From CALNYZ01 sp942490945 (GTDB lineage: Bacteria; Pseudomonadota; Gammaproteobacteria; UBA6429; Thiohalophilaceae): DNA of 64,000 nucleotides. Numbering within the stretch: position 1 is the first letter of the stretch; each line of letters opens with the position of its first letter. The position numbers and the translations under genes were made by a program. Below are positions 25,136 through 33,815 of this stretch, one piece after another. Under the pieces are notes generated by a model. The model saw only the letters and a list, made by a program, of their open reading frames with translations. It was not told the DNA's origin and did no database searches. The stretch lies in the NCBI GenBank assembly GCA_942490945.1, contig CALNYZ010000018.1, positions 2,046,001-2,110,000 of the forward strand, written 5' to 3'.

Positions 25136-26008
25136 ATGGACTTCGCCAACCTGAAAACCTTCATCTCCGTCGCTGAAACCGGCTCGTTTTCAGAAGCCTC
25201 CGCGCAGCTGTACCTGACCCAACCGGCCATCAGCAAGCGCATTGCAGCACTGGAACAAGAACTGGATACCGAACTGTTCGACCGCATTGGGCGCAAAGTC
25301 AGTTTGACCGAATCCGGCAAGGCCTTATTGCCGCGCGCACGGCACATCCTGCTGGAAATTGAAGACAGCCAACGCGAAATTCAAAACTTGTCGCAACATG
25401 TCAGCGGCACATTACGCATTGGCACCAGTCACCACATCGGCTTGCATCGCTTGCCACCGGTACTGCGCGCCTACACCAAACAATATACGGATGTGGAACT
25501 TGATATTCGCTTCATGGATTCCGAAGCCGCCTGCCGTGCGGTTGAACACGGTGATTTGGAAATGGGTATCGTCACCTTACCTTTGTCACCCTCACCGGCA
25601 CTGCAAACAAACATTATCTGGCCCGATCCCTTGTCGGTAATCGTCAGTAAAGATCACCCATTAAAAAAATATAACACGGTCAGTTTAAAACAACTTGCCG
25701 AACACAAGGCAGTACTGCCGGCACGCGGAACCTTCACTCGTGAAATTATCGAGCAAGCCTTCGACAAACATAAAGTTGATGTCGACATCAGTTTGTCTAC
25801 CAATTATCTGGAAACTATTAAAATGTTAGTCAGTGTTGGTTTAGGTTGGAGTGTATTACCAACGAATATGATCGATAAAGACGTACATCACCTCAACACA
25901 CCCGAGTTATCCTTATCAAGACAACTGGGTATTGTGCAGCATGCCAAACGAACACAGTCGAATGCGGGGAAGGCGTTGGTGGAGATGTTGGGTAACAATA
26001 ATCGGTAA
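25136..26008 (+). CDS. LysR-family transcriptional regulator, divergent from leuC
   Basis: 290 residues from the ATG at 25136, chosen because AAAAGGA lies seven bases upstream; the frame opens at 25112. The N-terminal winged helix-turn-helix (residues 1-60, MDFANLKTFISVAETGSFSEAS, TQPAISKRIAALEQELDTELF) is typical. A periplasmic-binding-protein-like effector domain follows. LysR proteins usually bind the shared divergent gap, so the leuCDB operon is the likely target. The 109-bp gap is very AT-rich, with no unique T-N11-A box I could single out. The effector is unknown; 2-isopropylmalate is a reasonable guess from LeuO/LysR precedents elsewhere but unsupported here. Confidence 0.88.
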   Translation: MDFANLKTFISVAETGSFSEASAQLYLTQPAISKRIAALEQELDTELFDRIGRKVSLTESGKALLPRARHILLEIEDSQREIQNLSQHVSGTLRIGTSHHIGLHRLPPVLRAYTKQYTDVELDIRFMDSEAACRAVEHGDLEMGIVTLPLSPSPALQTNIIWPDPLSVIVSKDHPLKKYNTVSLKQLAEHKAVLPARGTFTREIIEQAFDKHKVDVDISLSTNYLETIKMLVSVGLGWSVLPTNMIDKDVHHLNTPELSLSRQLGIVQHAKRTQSNAGKALVEMLGNNNR

Positions 26009-26104
26009 CAGACATGCATAAAAATACTAAATTGAACACTACGAATTATAATTTTTATAAGATAACATAGAAAATCATAATCCTTTCCTAACAATTTTAT
26101 ACTT

Positions 26105-27577
26105 ATGAATAAAAATATTTATTATATCCTTACGCTCCTTCTTTCGTTTACCAATTCAAGCTGTACATATGCGCCTATTCAATCGCCTTGGGGAGAAATT
26201 GAGGACGCGAAAGCTACATCGAAGAATGTAGAAATGTATGACGTGGCGAGAATATATAGTGCTAATGTAAGCGAGGTCATACATGTAAAAAACACATCTG
26301 ACATAAGCAATGGAATCATAAAGGCCAATAAATATAACAAAAAATTATCCATTTCAGCCAAAAGACATAGTCAAGGTGGCCACACTTTCTATAAGGATGC
26401 AATCGTCCTTGATGTAAGTAAATACAACAAGATCCTTTCATTCGACAAAAATAAAAAAACTATTACAGTACAAAGCGGTACCACATGGGAACAAATTCAA
26501 GAATATATCAATCCCTATGGGTTATCTATAAAAGTCCAACAATCATCTAATATTTTTTCAGTAGGCGGAAGTTTGAGCGTTAATGCGCATGGCCGGGATC
26601 CTAATTACTCAGCAATTATTGAGACAGTTAAATCAATTCGAATTATGTTGGCTAACGGTATCACAAAAGTAGCAAGCCGAGACAATAATAACGAACTCTT
26701 TTCACTTGCGATCGGTGGATATGGACTTTTCGGAGTTATCTTAGACGTTACTTTATCACTTACAGAGGATATTATATATGAGAAAAGAACTTTAAAATTA
26801 CCGACGTCTGAATATCTTGATTATTTTAAAAATAAAATACAAGGTAACAAAATAATTGGCCTGCATTACGCATGGCCATAAATTTCATCAAATCAGACTT
26901 TAGATACAATGTTAGTTTCATCCTACTATAAATCGGAAAGAATAAGTGAAGAATTGCGAATATTAAAATCTGAAGATTACGTCCCTATTACATCATTTTT
27001 CTTTACTTTATCTCGAAACTGGGACTGGGGGAAAAGTTTGAGATGGTACTTACAAGAAGAATTTATTGATACACCAGGAAATACCAGTTTTATAAGTAGA
27101 AACAATGCAATGCGGCCTGACATTCTGTTTACTGAGTATGATTCTTCATCTGATACTGATATCCTTCAGGAATACTTTATTCCAACTTATAATATTACTG
27201 CTTATCTTAGTGATGTTAAAAATATCGTAAAAAAATATAATGTAAATTTATTAAGCGCAACGATACGCTACGTTCCAAAAAACACAGAATCTTTCCTTTC
27301 GTATTCAAATAATGATTTATTCTCAGTAGTGCTGTATATAAACCAAGAACTCACAGCGAACGGTAGAAAAAATGCTGAAACATGGACACGTGAATTAGTC
27401 GACATGTCGCATAACTATGGAGGGCTATATTATTTACCCTATCAACTATACCCTACAAAAGAACAGCTAGTACGTGCATACCCTAATTTCGGGAAATTTA
27501 TCAAATTCAAAAGGAAATATGACCCTGATAATAGATTCATGAATATGTTTTACCAATTTTACGGGGGAAATGATTAA
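26105..27577 (+). pseudogene. FAD-linked oxidase broken by an in-frame stop
   Basis: The frame from ATG 26105 is stopped by TAA at 26879-26881 after 258 residues, then continues open in the same frame to 27577. Read through, it would be about 490 residues. The first part has the FAD_binding_4 (PCMH) pattern: KRHSQGGHTFYKDAIVLD, TVQSGTTWEQIQEYINPYG, GGSLSVNAHGRDP, and IGGYGLFGVI. The second part has the C-terminal substrate/cap region ending KFKRKYDPDNRFMN, as in GlcD/sugar-oxidase relatives. A hydrophobic N-terminus with Cys near residue 20 suggests export or a lipoprotein, but the lipobox is poor. The DNA is much more AT-rich than the leu genes before it. Either a recent nonsense mutation, a sequence error, or two separate chains; the substrate is unknown. 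Confidence 0.75.
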
Positions 27578-27739
27578 CACTCTATTCAATTAATTTTTGT
27601 TTCGTATTTTAATTGTGGACATGTTATCACTAGCGGATATTAAAGAATTTATATAGCTAATAAGTATAAAATAAAAAATGTAGAACATGATATTTCTGAA
27701 CTATATCTGGCAACCGCTTGTAGGCATTAATCCTTTTAT

Positions 27740-27952
27740 ATGAAAATTATTGTAATCAACAAAGCACCTATCGAGCTATTCAAACTACTAAAATTTGAAG
27801 GTATTGTTTCAAGTGGAGGTGAAGCGAAGTCCGTCATTGCTGAAGGACGGGTTATAGTTAATGGTGCAGTTGAAACACAGAAGCGAAAAAAAATAGTTTC
27901 AGGCGACATAGTGGAATATGGAAATGAACAATTCTGCATCCACCTTGACTAA
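27740..27952 (+). CDS. Small S4-domain RNA-binding protein (YbcJ-like)
   Basis: 70 residues, essentially one S4 domain: I-x-L-F-K-L-L-K-F-E-G-I-V-x-S-G-G-E-A-K-S-V-I-A-E-G-x-V-x-V-N-G in pattern, followed by the RKKIVSGDIVEY strand. Length and motif agree with the YbcJ/RlbA family of stand-alone RNA-binding proteins. AT-rich like its neighbours. No Shine-Dalgarno sequence stands out before ATG 27740. Confidence 0.82.
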   Translation: MKIIVINKAPIELFKLLKFEGIVSSGGEAKSVIAEGRVIVNGAVETQKRKKIVSGDIVEYGNEQFCIHLD

Positions 27953-28053
27953 AACAGAAATTCCGTTCCAATAAAATTGGTCCCAAATATCAATTGTTTC
28001 TAGTATTGGCGAGTAGTGATCTCTGACACCTATATCTTACTGTTACCTGATTC

Positions 28054-28467
28054 TTAGTGTTTCCCCCGCCGTTGTGATTTAAATTTCATAATAGCTTCGT
28101 TTAATTCGTCAAAAGGCAGGTTGTCAATTTCATTAAATTTCGATATAGCCGATGCGACGAGTACAGACACGTCGTTAATCGATGTATTAGTTACCGGATC
28201 CATACATACTGCTTGCAACCCTAGCAAACCGCCTGACTGAATTTTTACCAATACATTATGTGGTAACAAGGAGAGATCATCTGGCAAATCCATCGCCTTT
28301 AAGGCTGACGCTTTGATTGAAGTATGCAGGCCACAACACAATGCATGAGACTGTTCGTTTTGACAGGCAATCTCTGCCCCGCCACGGCGGATAATTTCCT
28401 GTGCTTGGCTGCAAGCCATATCATGCTTAATCAATGGATTACCAAATGGACATATTAAATCTGACAT
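28054..28467 (-). CDS. Unrecognised Cys/His-rich protein
   Basis: 137 residues, start at 28467 supported by AAGGATGAG just upstream. No signal peptide or membrane helix. Cysteines at residues 6, 19, 35, 44, 45 and 88 and histidines at 15, 41 and 48 are grouped in the first 50 residues as CPF-x8-H-x3-C, then C-x5-H-x2-CC-x2-H, which could bind metal or an Fe-S cluster. The second half has a motif PHNVLVKIQSGGLLGLQAV. The tail is basic (KFKSQRRGKH). I do not recognise the family. It is divergent from katG, so a redox or oxidative-stress role is conceivable but not shown. Confidence 0.7.
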   Translation of the reverse strand: MSDLICPFGNPLIKHDMACSQAQEIIRRGGAEIACQNEQSHALCCGLHTSIKASALKAMDLPDDLSLLPHNVLVKIQSGGLLGLQAVCMDPVTNTSINDVSVLVASAISKFNEIDNLPFDELNEAIMKFKSQRRGKH

Positions 28468-28748
28468 CTCATCCTTCTATTTTAAATGCAGTTATATGAG
28501 CCATACTCATTTATTTCAATTTAAACAAAACTTCAACATTAATAATAAACGCTAGAACATATATTCAATGAATTCAAACGAAACTATAGATAACTTGTTG
28601 AGATCAAGTCGCGCTAACATGTTAAATTAATGCATGGTCAAACGAATCTATCCCCAATGAATGTAATTTCAACCTTGTGGCCTGAGTAGACTGTCGCGTT
28701 TTACTGACTGGAAGTCCCTTCCCACTTACAATATAAGGAGAATAGCCG

Positions 28749-30905
28749 ATGTCTGAAAATAAATGCCCGGTAATACACGGTGGTGCCACAGCAAGCAGCA
28801 TGTCAAATATGGAATGGTGGCCCAAGGCTCTCAACCTCGATATATTGCATCAACATGATACCAAGACCAACCCGATGGGTATGGACTTTAACTACAGGGA
28901 TGAAGTCAAAAAACTTGACGTCACTGCCCTCAAGAAAGACCTGCATGCCCTGATGACAGACAGCCAATCATGGTGGCCTGCAGATTGGGGTCACTATGGT
29001 GGTCTCATGATTCGTATGTCGTGGCATGCGGCCGGTACATATCGTATTGCTGACGGACGCGGTGGTGCGGGTACCGGCAACCAGCGCTTTGCACCAATTA
29101 ATTCCTGGCCGGACAATGTCAATCTCGACAAGGCACGACGTCTGCTTTGGCCTATCAAGAAAAAGTACGGCAACAAACTCAGCTGGGCCGACTTGATTGC
29201 CTATGCGGGCACGATCGCCTATGAATCCATGGGCTTAAAAACTTTTGGCTTCGCGTTTGGACGTGAAGATATCTGGCATCCGGAAAAAGACACTTATTGG
29301 GGAGCGGAAAAAGAGTGGCTCGCTCCCAGCGGCAGCGAAGGTAGCCGATATACCGGTGAACGGGATCTGGCTAACCCGCTGGCAGCAGTGATGATGGGCC
29401 TGATCTATGTGAATCCTGAAGGCGTGGACGGTAAACCCGACCCACTCAAGACGGCGAATGATGTGCGAGTCACTTTTTCTCGCATGGCCATGAACGACGA
29501 GGAAACCGTGGCGCTTACCGCCGGGGGACATACGGTGGGCAAGTGCCACGGTAACGGCGATGCCGACTTGCTCGGCCCAAAACCCGAAGCCGCTGATATC
29601 GAAGATCAGGGCTTTGGTTGGGTTAATAAGACAAAACGTGGCATCGGTAATGATACCGTGTCCAGTGGTCTTGAAGGCGCATGGACCACTCACCCCACGC
29701 AATGGGACAACGGCTATTTTAAGTTACTGCTCAACTATGAATGGGAACTGAAGAAAAGCCCGGCCGGTGCATGGCAGTGGGAACCGATCGACATTAAGGA
29801 TGAAGATAAACCGTTAGATACCGAAGATCCGTCGATCCGTCACAATCCTATCATGACCGATGCAGACATGGCGATGAAAATGGATCCTGCGTATCGTAAA
29901 ATCTCCGAGCGGTTTTATCAGGATCCTGAATACTTTTCTGAAACCTTTGCTCGGGCGTGGTTTAAACTCACGCACCGCGACATGGGGGCGAAAGCGCGTT
30001 ATATCGGTCCCGATGTACCGAAAGATGATCTGATCTGGCAAGACCCCGTTCCTGCCGGCAATAGCGACTACGATGTGCAGGCAGTAAAAGATAAAATTGC
30101 AGCCAGCGGTCTGAGCATCAGCGAGATGGTGTCCACTGCATGGGATAGCGCAAGAACCTTCCGTGGATCGGATATGCGCGGTGGTGCCAATGGCGCGCGC
30201 ATTCGTCTCGCCCCCCAAAAAGATTGGCAAGGCAACGAACCAATACGTTTAAGTAAGGTATTGGCCGTGCTTGAACCGATTGCTGCCAAGAGCGGTGCAA
30301 GCGTTGCGGATGTAATCGTTCTGGCAGGTAATGTCGGTATAGAACAGGCCGCCAAGGCGACTGGCATTAATATAACTGTTCCCTTCTCACCTGGTCGCGG
30401 CGATGCGACAGACGCGATGACTGATGCGGAGGCCTTCGACGTACTGGAACCTATTCATGATGGATATCGCAACTGGATCAAGCAGGATTATGTTGTCAGC
30501 GCAGAAGAACTGATGCTTGATCGCACGCAATTGATGGGACTGACCGCACCCGAAATGACAGTGCTGGTTGGCGGCATGCGCGTTCTTAACACCAACCACG
30601 GCGGCAGCAAGCACGGTGTGTTCACCGCCCGCGAAGGCGAACTGACGAATGATTTCTTCGTAAATCTGACCGACATGAATTACACATGGAAACCGGTCAA
30701 GAATAACCTGTATGAAATTCGCGACCGCAAAACGGACAAAGTCAAGTGGACGGCGACACGCGTTGATCTCGTGTTTGGATCCAACTCGATCCTGCGCGCC
30801 TATGCCGAAGTCTATGCGCAGGATGACAACAAGGAAAAGTTTGTACATGATTTTGTCACCACGTGGACGAAAGTGATGAACGCCGATCGTTGCGATCTTG
30901 CTTAA
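28749..30905 (+). CDS. katG: Catalase-peroxidase KatG
   Basis: Bifunctional haem enzyme that degrades H2O2 and oxidises peroxidase substrates. 718 residues, two peroxidase-like domains as usual; only the N-terminal one binds haem. Distal site RMSWHAAGTYR with catalytic Arg, Trp and His (about residues 87-97). Proximal His in LTAGGHTVGKCHG. The Tyr and Met of the Met-Tyr-Trp adduct can be placed in GLIYVNPEG and in the later RMAMNDEE region. AAGGAG precedes the ATG by nine bases. No signal peptide, so cytosolic. I could not find a clear OxyR site upstream. Confidence 0.97.
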   Translation: MSENKCPVIHGGATASSMSNMEWWPKALNLDILHQHDTKTNPMGMDFNYRDEVKKLDVTALKKDLHALMTDSQSWWPADWGHYGGLMIRMSWHAAGTYRIADGRGGAGTGNQRFAPINSWPDNVNLDKARRLLWPIKKKYGNKLSWADLIAYAGTIAYESMGLKTFGFAFGREDIWHPEKDTYWGAEKEWLAPSGSEGSRYTGERDLANPLAAVMMGLIYVNPEGVDGKPDPLKTANDVRVTFSRMAMNDEETVALTAGGHTVGKCHGNGDADLLGPKPEAADIEDQGFGWVNKTKRGIGNDTVSSGLEGAWTTHPTQWDNGYFKLLLNYEWELKKSPAGAWQWEPIDIKDEDKPLDTEDPSIRHNPIMTDADMAMKMDPAYRKISERFYQDPEYFSETFARAWFKLTHRDMGAKARYIGPDVPKDDLIWQDPVPAGNSDYDVQAVKDKIAASGLSISEMVSTAWDSARTFRGSDMRGGANGARIRLAPQKDWQGNEPIRLSKVLAVLEPIAAKSGASVADVIVLAGNVGIEQAAKATGINITVPFSPGRGDATDAMTDAEAFDVLEPIHDGYRNWIKQDYVVSAEELMLDRTQLMGLTAPEMTVLVGGMRVLNTNHGGSKHGVFTAREGELTNDFFVNLTDMNYTWKPVKNNLYEIRDRKTDKVKWTATRVDLVFGSNSILRAYAEVYAQDDNKEKFVHDFVTTWTKVMNADRCDLA

Positions 30906-30919
30906 GCTACGATATACAG

Positions 30920-30949
30920 CACCGCGCCGTAACTAACTATGGCGCGGTG
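30920..30949 (+). terminator. Stem-loop between katG and the convergent GGDEF gene
   Basis: CACCGCGCC and GGCGCGGTG form a perfect 9-bp GC-rich stem with a 12-base loop, 15 bp after the katG stop. Neither strand has a T-run after it, so it is a bidirectional stem-loop that may stabilise 3' ends or assist termination rather than a classic intrinsic terminator. Confidence 0.55.
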
Positions 30950-30973
30950 TATACACCAGACAGAGGTAAATAG

Positions 30974-33043
30974 TTATTTATCTTTCCTTTTACTCTTATA
31001 GGCTACAATACGATCTTTACCACTGTGCTTGGCCAGATAGAGAGCTTGATCAGCTTCATGTATCCATTCCTCAATAGTCTTTGCTTCTATATCTTTTTCT
31101 CCATCAATACAACTTACACCGATGCTCGCCGTTATTCGATATTTCTCTTCTATACCACATAAAAGCTGTCGTATTTTATTTAACACTCGTTCGGCAACAA
31201 CCATTACATCATCACAGCTTGTATGTTGCAAGGCTACAATAAACTCTTCGCCGCCAAAACGTGCCACGATATCTGCGTTTCTAGCACACTGTGTTAAAGC
31301 ATGTGCGACCTTTATCAATGTAAGGTCACCATCAAGATGGCCATATGTATCATTAATTTTTTTAAAGTTATCAATGTCGAGCATCATTACAGCTGCCTTG
31401 TATTTATAACGACGACATTGTTGAATAAACTTGTCAAAATGGCTTATGAAATAACGACGGTTATGAATTCCGGTCAACTCATCACTAACACTAAGCATTT
31501 CCGCATGCTCTAAGGCTGACTTTAGTTCAACAGTACGTTGATCTATTTGTGTTTCCAGGTCATCAAATGTTCGATTAAACATAATCAACTGACCTAGCAT
31601 GTTTGAAAAGACTGTTAAAAATCGTTCATGTCCCTCATCAAAAACATCAGGCTGAGAATGCGAAACATTCAATACGCCAAGTACCGTATCCTGAAACTGT
31701 AGTGGGACACATATCAGTGAGCCGGGGGCATACTCGGTCGTATCACCTTCCACCTTAAACATTGGATCTGCAGAACAATCTTTAGCGTGTCTCATCTCGC
31801 CCGTCTTTGCCACCATACCGATAACGCCTTCGCCAAGCGTAAAAACCTTACTCGCAATTTGATCACGTCTTGATTCCCTGGCTTTGTCTCCTAATTCATT
31901 GCTAAAATGCTCTTCCCAACTGATACCGGATACATTAATAAGCGAACTTTCTTTATTTAAGAAAATAGAACATCGCTGCATATCCAGATGCTCCATTAAT
32001 ATTTTAAGCGCTTCATCCAGTATTTCATGCTCATTCCTGTTTTGAATATCAAGATGCGTTAAAGCATGAATTGCGGATAAAGACGCCACTGAATCTGTAA
32101 AATGCTCCTTTAGGTTCACAGTTGCCTGCGCTATTACAGGGTTATGCTCAATTTCGGCCTTTTCATCACCAATAAGTTCGGCTAACTCTTTATAAGTATC
32201 AAGTTGTTCTGTGCATTTTTGTTTGGCATGTTCCAGGTGGCTCATGGATAGTCCTAAGCCATGTAAGCCTTCATTGTATAGAGAGATGTCTGAGGCACCT
32301 GAAATAATCTCACGAGCGCATTCATTTGAAATACCAATCAACAACGAAAGTGGCCAGTCTGCGCCTGTATAGTTCGGACTCGCATAAAACTGCGCCGCAT
32401 TTACAAATCGTTCTGGTAAATTCCAATGTTTCAACAATGCGGCACTGACTGACAGATAGTCAACTCCAAAGACCTGCTCGGTTAAGCTAGCTAACACTAC
32501 CGGGTTTGGCTCTGAACCGTGTAATATTTTATTAAGTTGTTCAGGAAACAGATGGACGAGCGCTAACATTCCCATATTATGTAACAAACCAGCCAGATAA
32601 GACTCCTCAGAATCCAGCGCAAATTTTTTTGACGTCTTTCCACTTAATTGTTGTGCTACTTGTGCGGTAATAACCAGTTTTAACCAAAATTCTCCTGTAT
32701 TGAATGCTGGACATTGATGGTTAGAAAAAGGTTCCTGTAGTGCGGAAGCAATTGCCAGGCTTTTTACCGTACGTGTGCCAATTAATGCCACCGCCTGGTG
32801 AAGGTTGTGTATTGCACGTGGTCGACGAAAATAAGCACTGTTTGCCAAACCTAATATTTTCCCGACTAGTGAGGGGCATGCGCTTATCTTAGTAACCAAT
32901 TCCTGGTCACTAATTTGGTCATCGCTAAGCACCTGAATGAGTTGTTGTACAGCCATATTCAATGGCGGAATCTCGCTGAGCAGTGTTAAACCTGCAGTAA
33001 GTGATTTTCTATCGGTACTAGCCGCTATCGCTGACTCTATCAT
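30974..33043 (-). CDS. HDOD-GAF-GGDEF diguanylate cyclase
   Basis: 689 residues without membrane helices. Order of domains: HDOD (about residues 20-220, IPPLNMAVQQLIQVL and SLVGKILGLANSAYF), a GAF domain (about 335-485, ILMEHLDMQRCSIFL, GVIGMVAKTGEMR, GSLICVPLQFQDTVLGVLNV), a short coiled-coil linker, and GGDEF (about 515-680). The active site is GGEEF, and an RNAD inhibitory site lies five residues before it, so it should make c-di-GMP with product inhibition. GAF probably senses a small ligand or redox state; HDOD mediates protein contacts in signalling. AAGGAATCCG precedes the start. Convergent with katG. Confidence 0.92.
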   Translation of the reverse strand: MIESAIAASTDRKSLTAGLTLLSEIPPLNMAVQQLIQVLSDDQISDQELVTKISACPSLVGKILGLANSAYFRRPRAIHNLHQAVALIGTRTVKSLAIASALQEPFSNHQCPAFNTGEFWLKLVITAQVAQQLSGKTSKKFALDSEESYLAGLLHNMGMLALVHLFPEQLNKILHGSEPNPVVLASLTEQVFGVDYLSVSAALLKHWNLPERFVNAAQFYASPNYTGADWPLSLLIGISNECAREIISGASDISLYNEGLHGLGLSMSHLEHAKQKCTEQLDTYKELAELIGDEKAEIEHNPVIAQATVNLKEHFTDSVASLSAIHALTHLDIQNRNEHEILDEALKILMEHLDMQRCSIFLNKESSLINVSGISWEEHFSNELGDKARESRRDQIASKVFTLGEGVIGMVAKTGEMRHAKDCSADPMFKVEGDTTEYAPGSLICVPLQFQDTVLGVLNVSHSQPDVFDEGHERFLTVFSNMLGQLIMFNRTFDDLETQIDQRTVELKSALEHAEMLSVSDELTGIHNRRYFISHFDKFIQQCRRYKYKAAVMMLDIDNFKKINDTYGHLDGDLTLIKVAHALTQCARNADIVARFGGEEFIVALQHTSCDDVMVVAERVLNKIRQLLCGIEEKYRITASIGVSCIDGEKDIEAKTIEEWIHEADQALYLAKHSGKDRIVAYKSKRKDK

Positions 33044-33815
33044 CGGATTCCTTCTAAGTAGTTACCAGATAGTTATCGGCAATCCTGAAGGCTACTTAAT
33101 GGATGGATCATTTTGTAAATAATTTAATAACAATCTCAAAACTGGTAGCTAATTATAAGAAATATATACGATTACAAGACAATGCATTTGATAACACGCA
33201 GTTACAAACACGTGGAATTAGTCTAAATGGGGGGCATAAAGACAATCTGCTATTATTTGAGATTACGCTGCTTTGACCCGGTTTTTTATTATCCTGACAC
33301 ATACTTCTGTTGACTTTTTTTGAGTGGTTCTAGCTTCATGCTTCTCTCAATCACATCATCAATCACGGTTATACTATGTCGCCGGGAAGATATGCTTGAG
33401 TTGCCCGTGGACTATTTATCTTGTCCGTGTATGTGCTGGCAAAGGCCGGCGTCATATTTAACCTGACTTCTTTTGTCGAAAGTCTGCAACATCCACAGGA
33501 CTGGTGTTGGGGAAATTACTCGGCATTACTACTGCGTGCCGACCGGGTCTGCGTTTAAAGACGGGTTATTTATCGGCGGGGATTCATATGCAGCATTTCA
33601 TTGGTGACTCTTTTATCACCGGCATGGGTTTTACAATATCTACCTTAATCGATATGTTGGGTTTTAACACCCGGCCAGTACACCTGCAAAGCGTAAAATC
33701 ATCGATTCTGGTCGCGTCATAAATTTCTGCATTTTTAGATGTGTTGTATCTTCGCTTTGTCGCCACCAGGAGACATCAGGTTTAAAAAAACAGTTTGAAC
33801 ATTAATACAAACAAA
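33044..33815. other. 772-bp region without a supportable gene
   Basis: Only short open stretches occur, such as plus-strand 33504-33722 and pieces around 33422-33560 that shift frame. They have no clear family resemblance, start signals or homogenous codon use. The first ~80 bp presumably hold the promoter of the GGDEF gene. The rest looks like decayed coding DNA from an unknown source. Confidence 0.5.

Noticed and set aside
26909..27577. Second half of the FAD oxidase as a separate gene
   Set aside because: It is in the same frame as the first half, has no ribosome site at its first ATG, and continues the domain of the same oxidase; a broken gene is simpler.
28560..28748. OxyR-type operator before katG
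   Set aside because: ATAG and inverted ACTTG/CAAGT pieces near 28586-28610 do not fit the spaced OxyR pattern well enough to claim.
33504..33722. 72-codon plus-strand open frame
   Set aside because: No family resemblance, poor start context, and neighbouring pieces shift frame; treated as decayed DNA.
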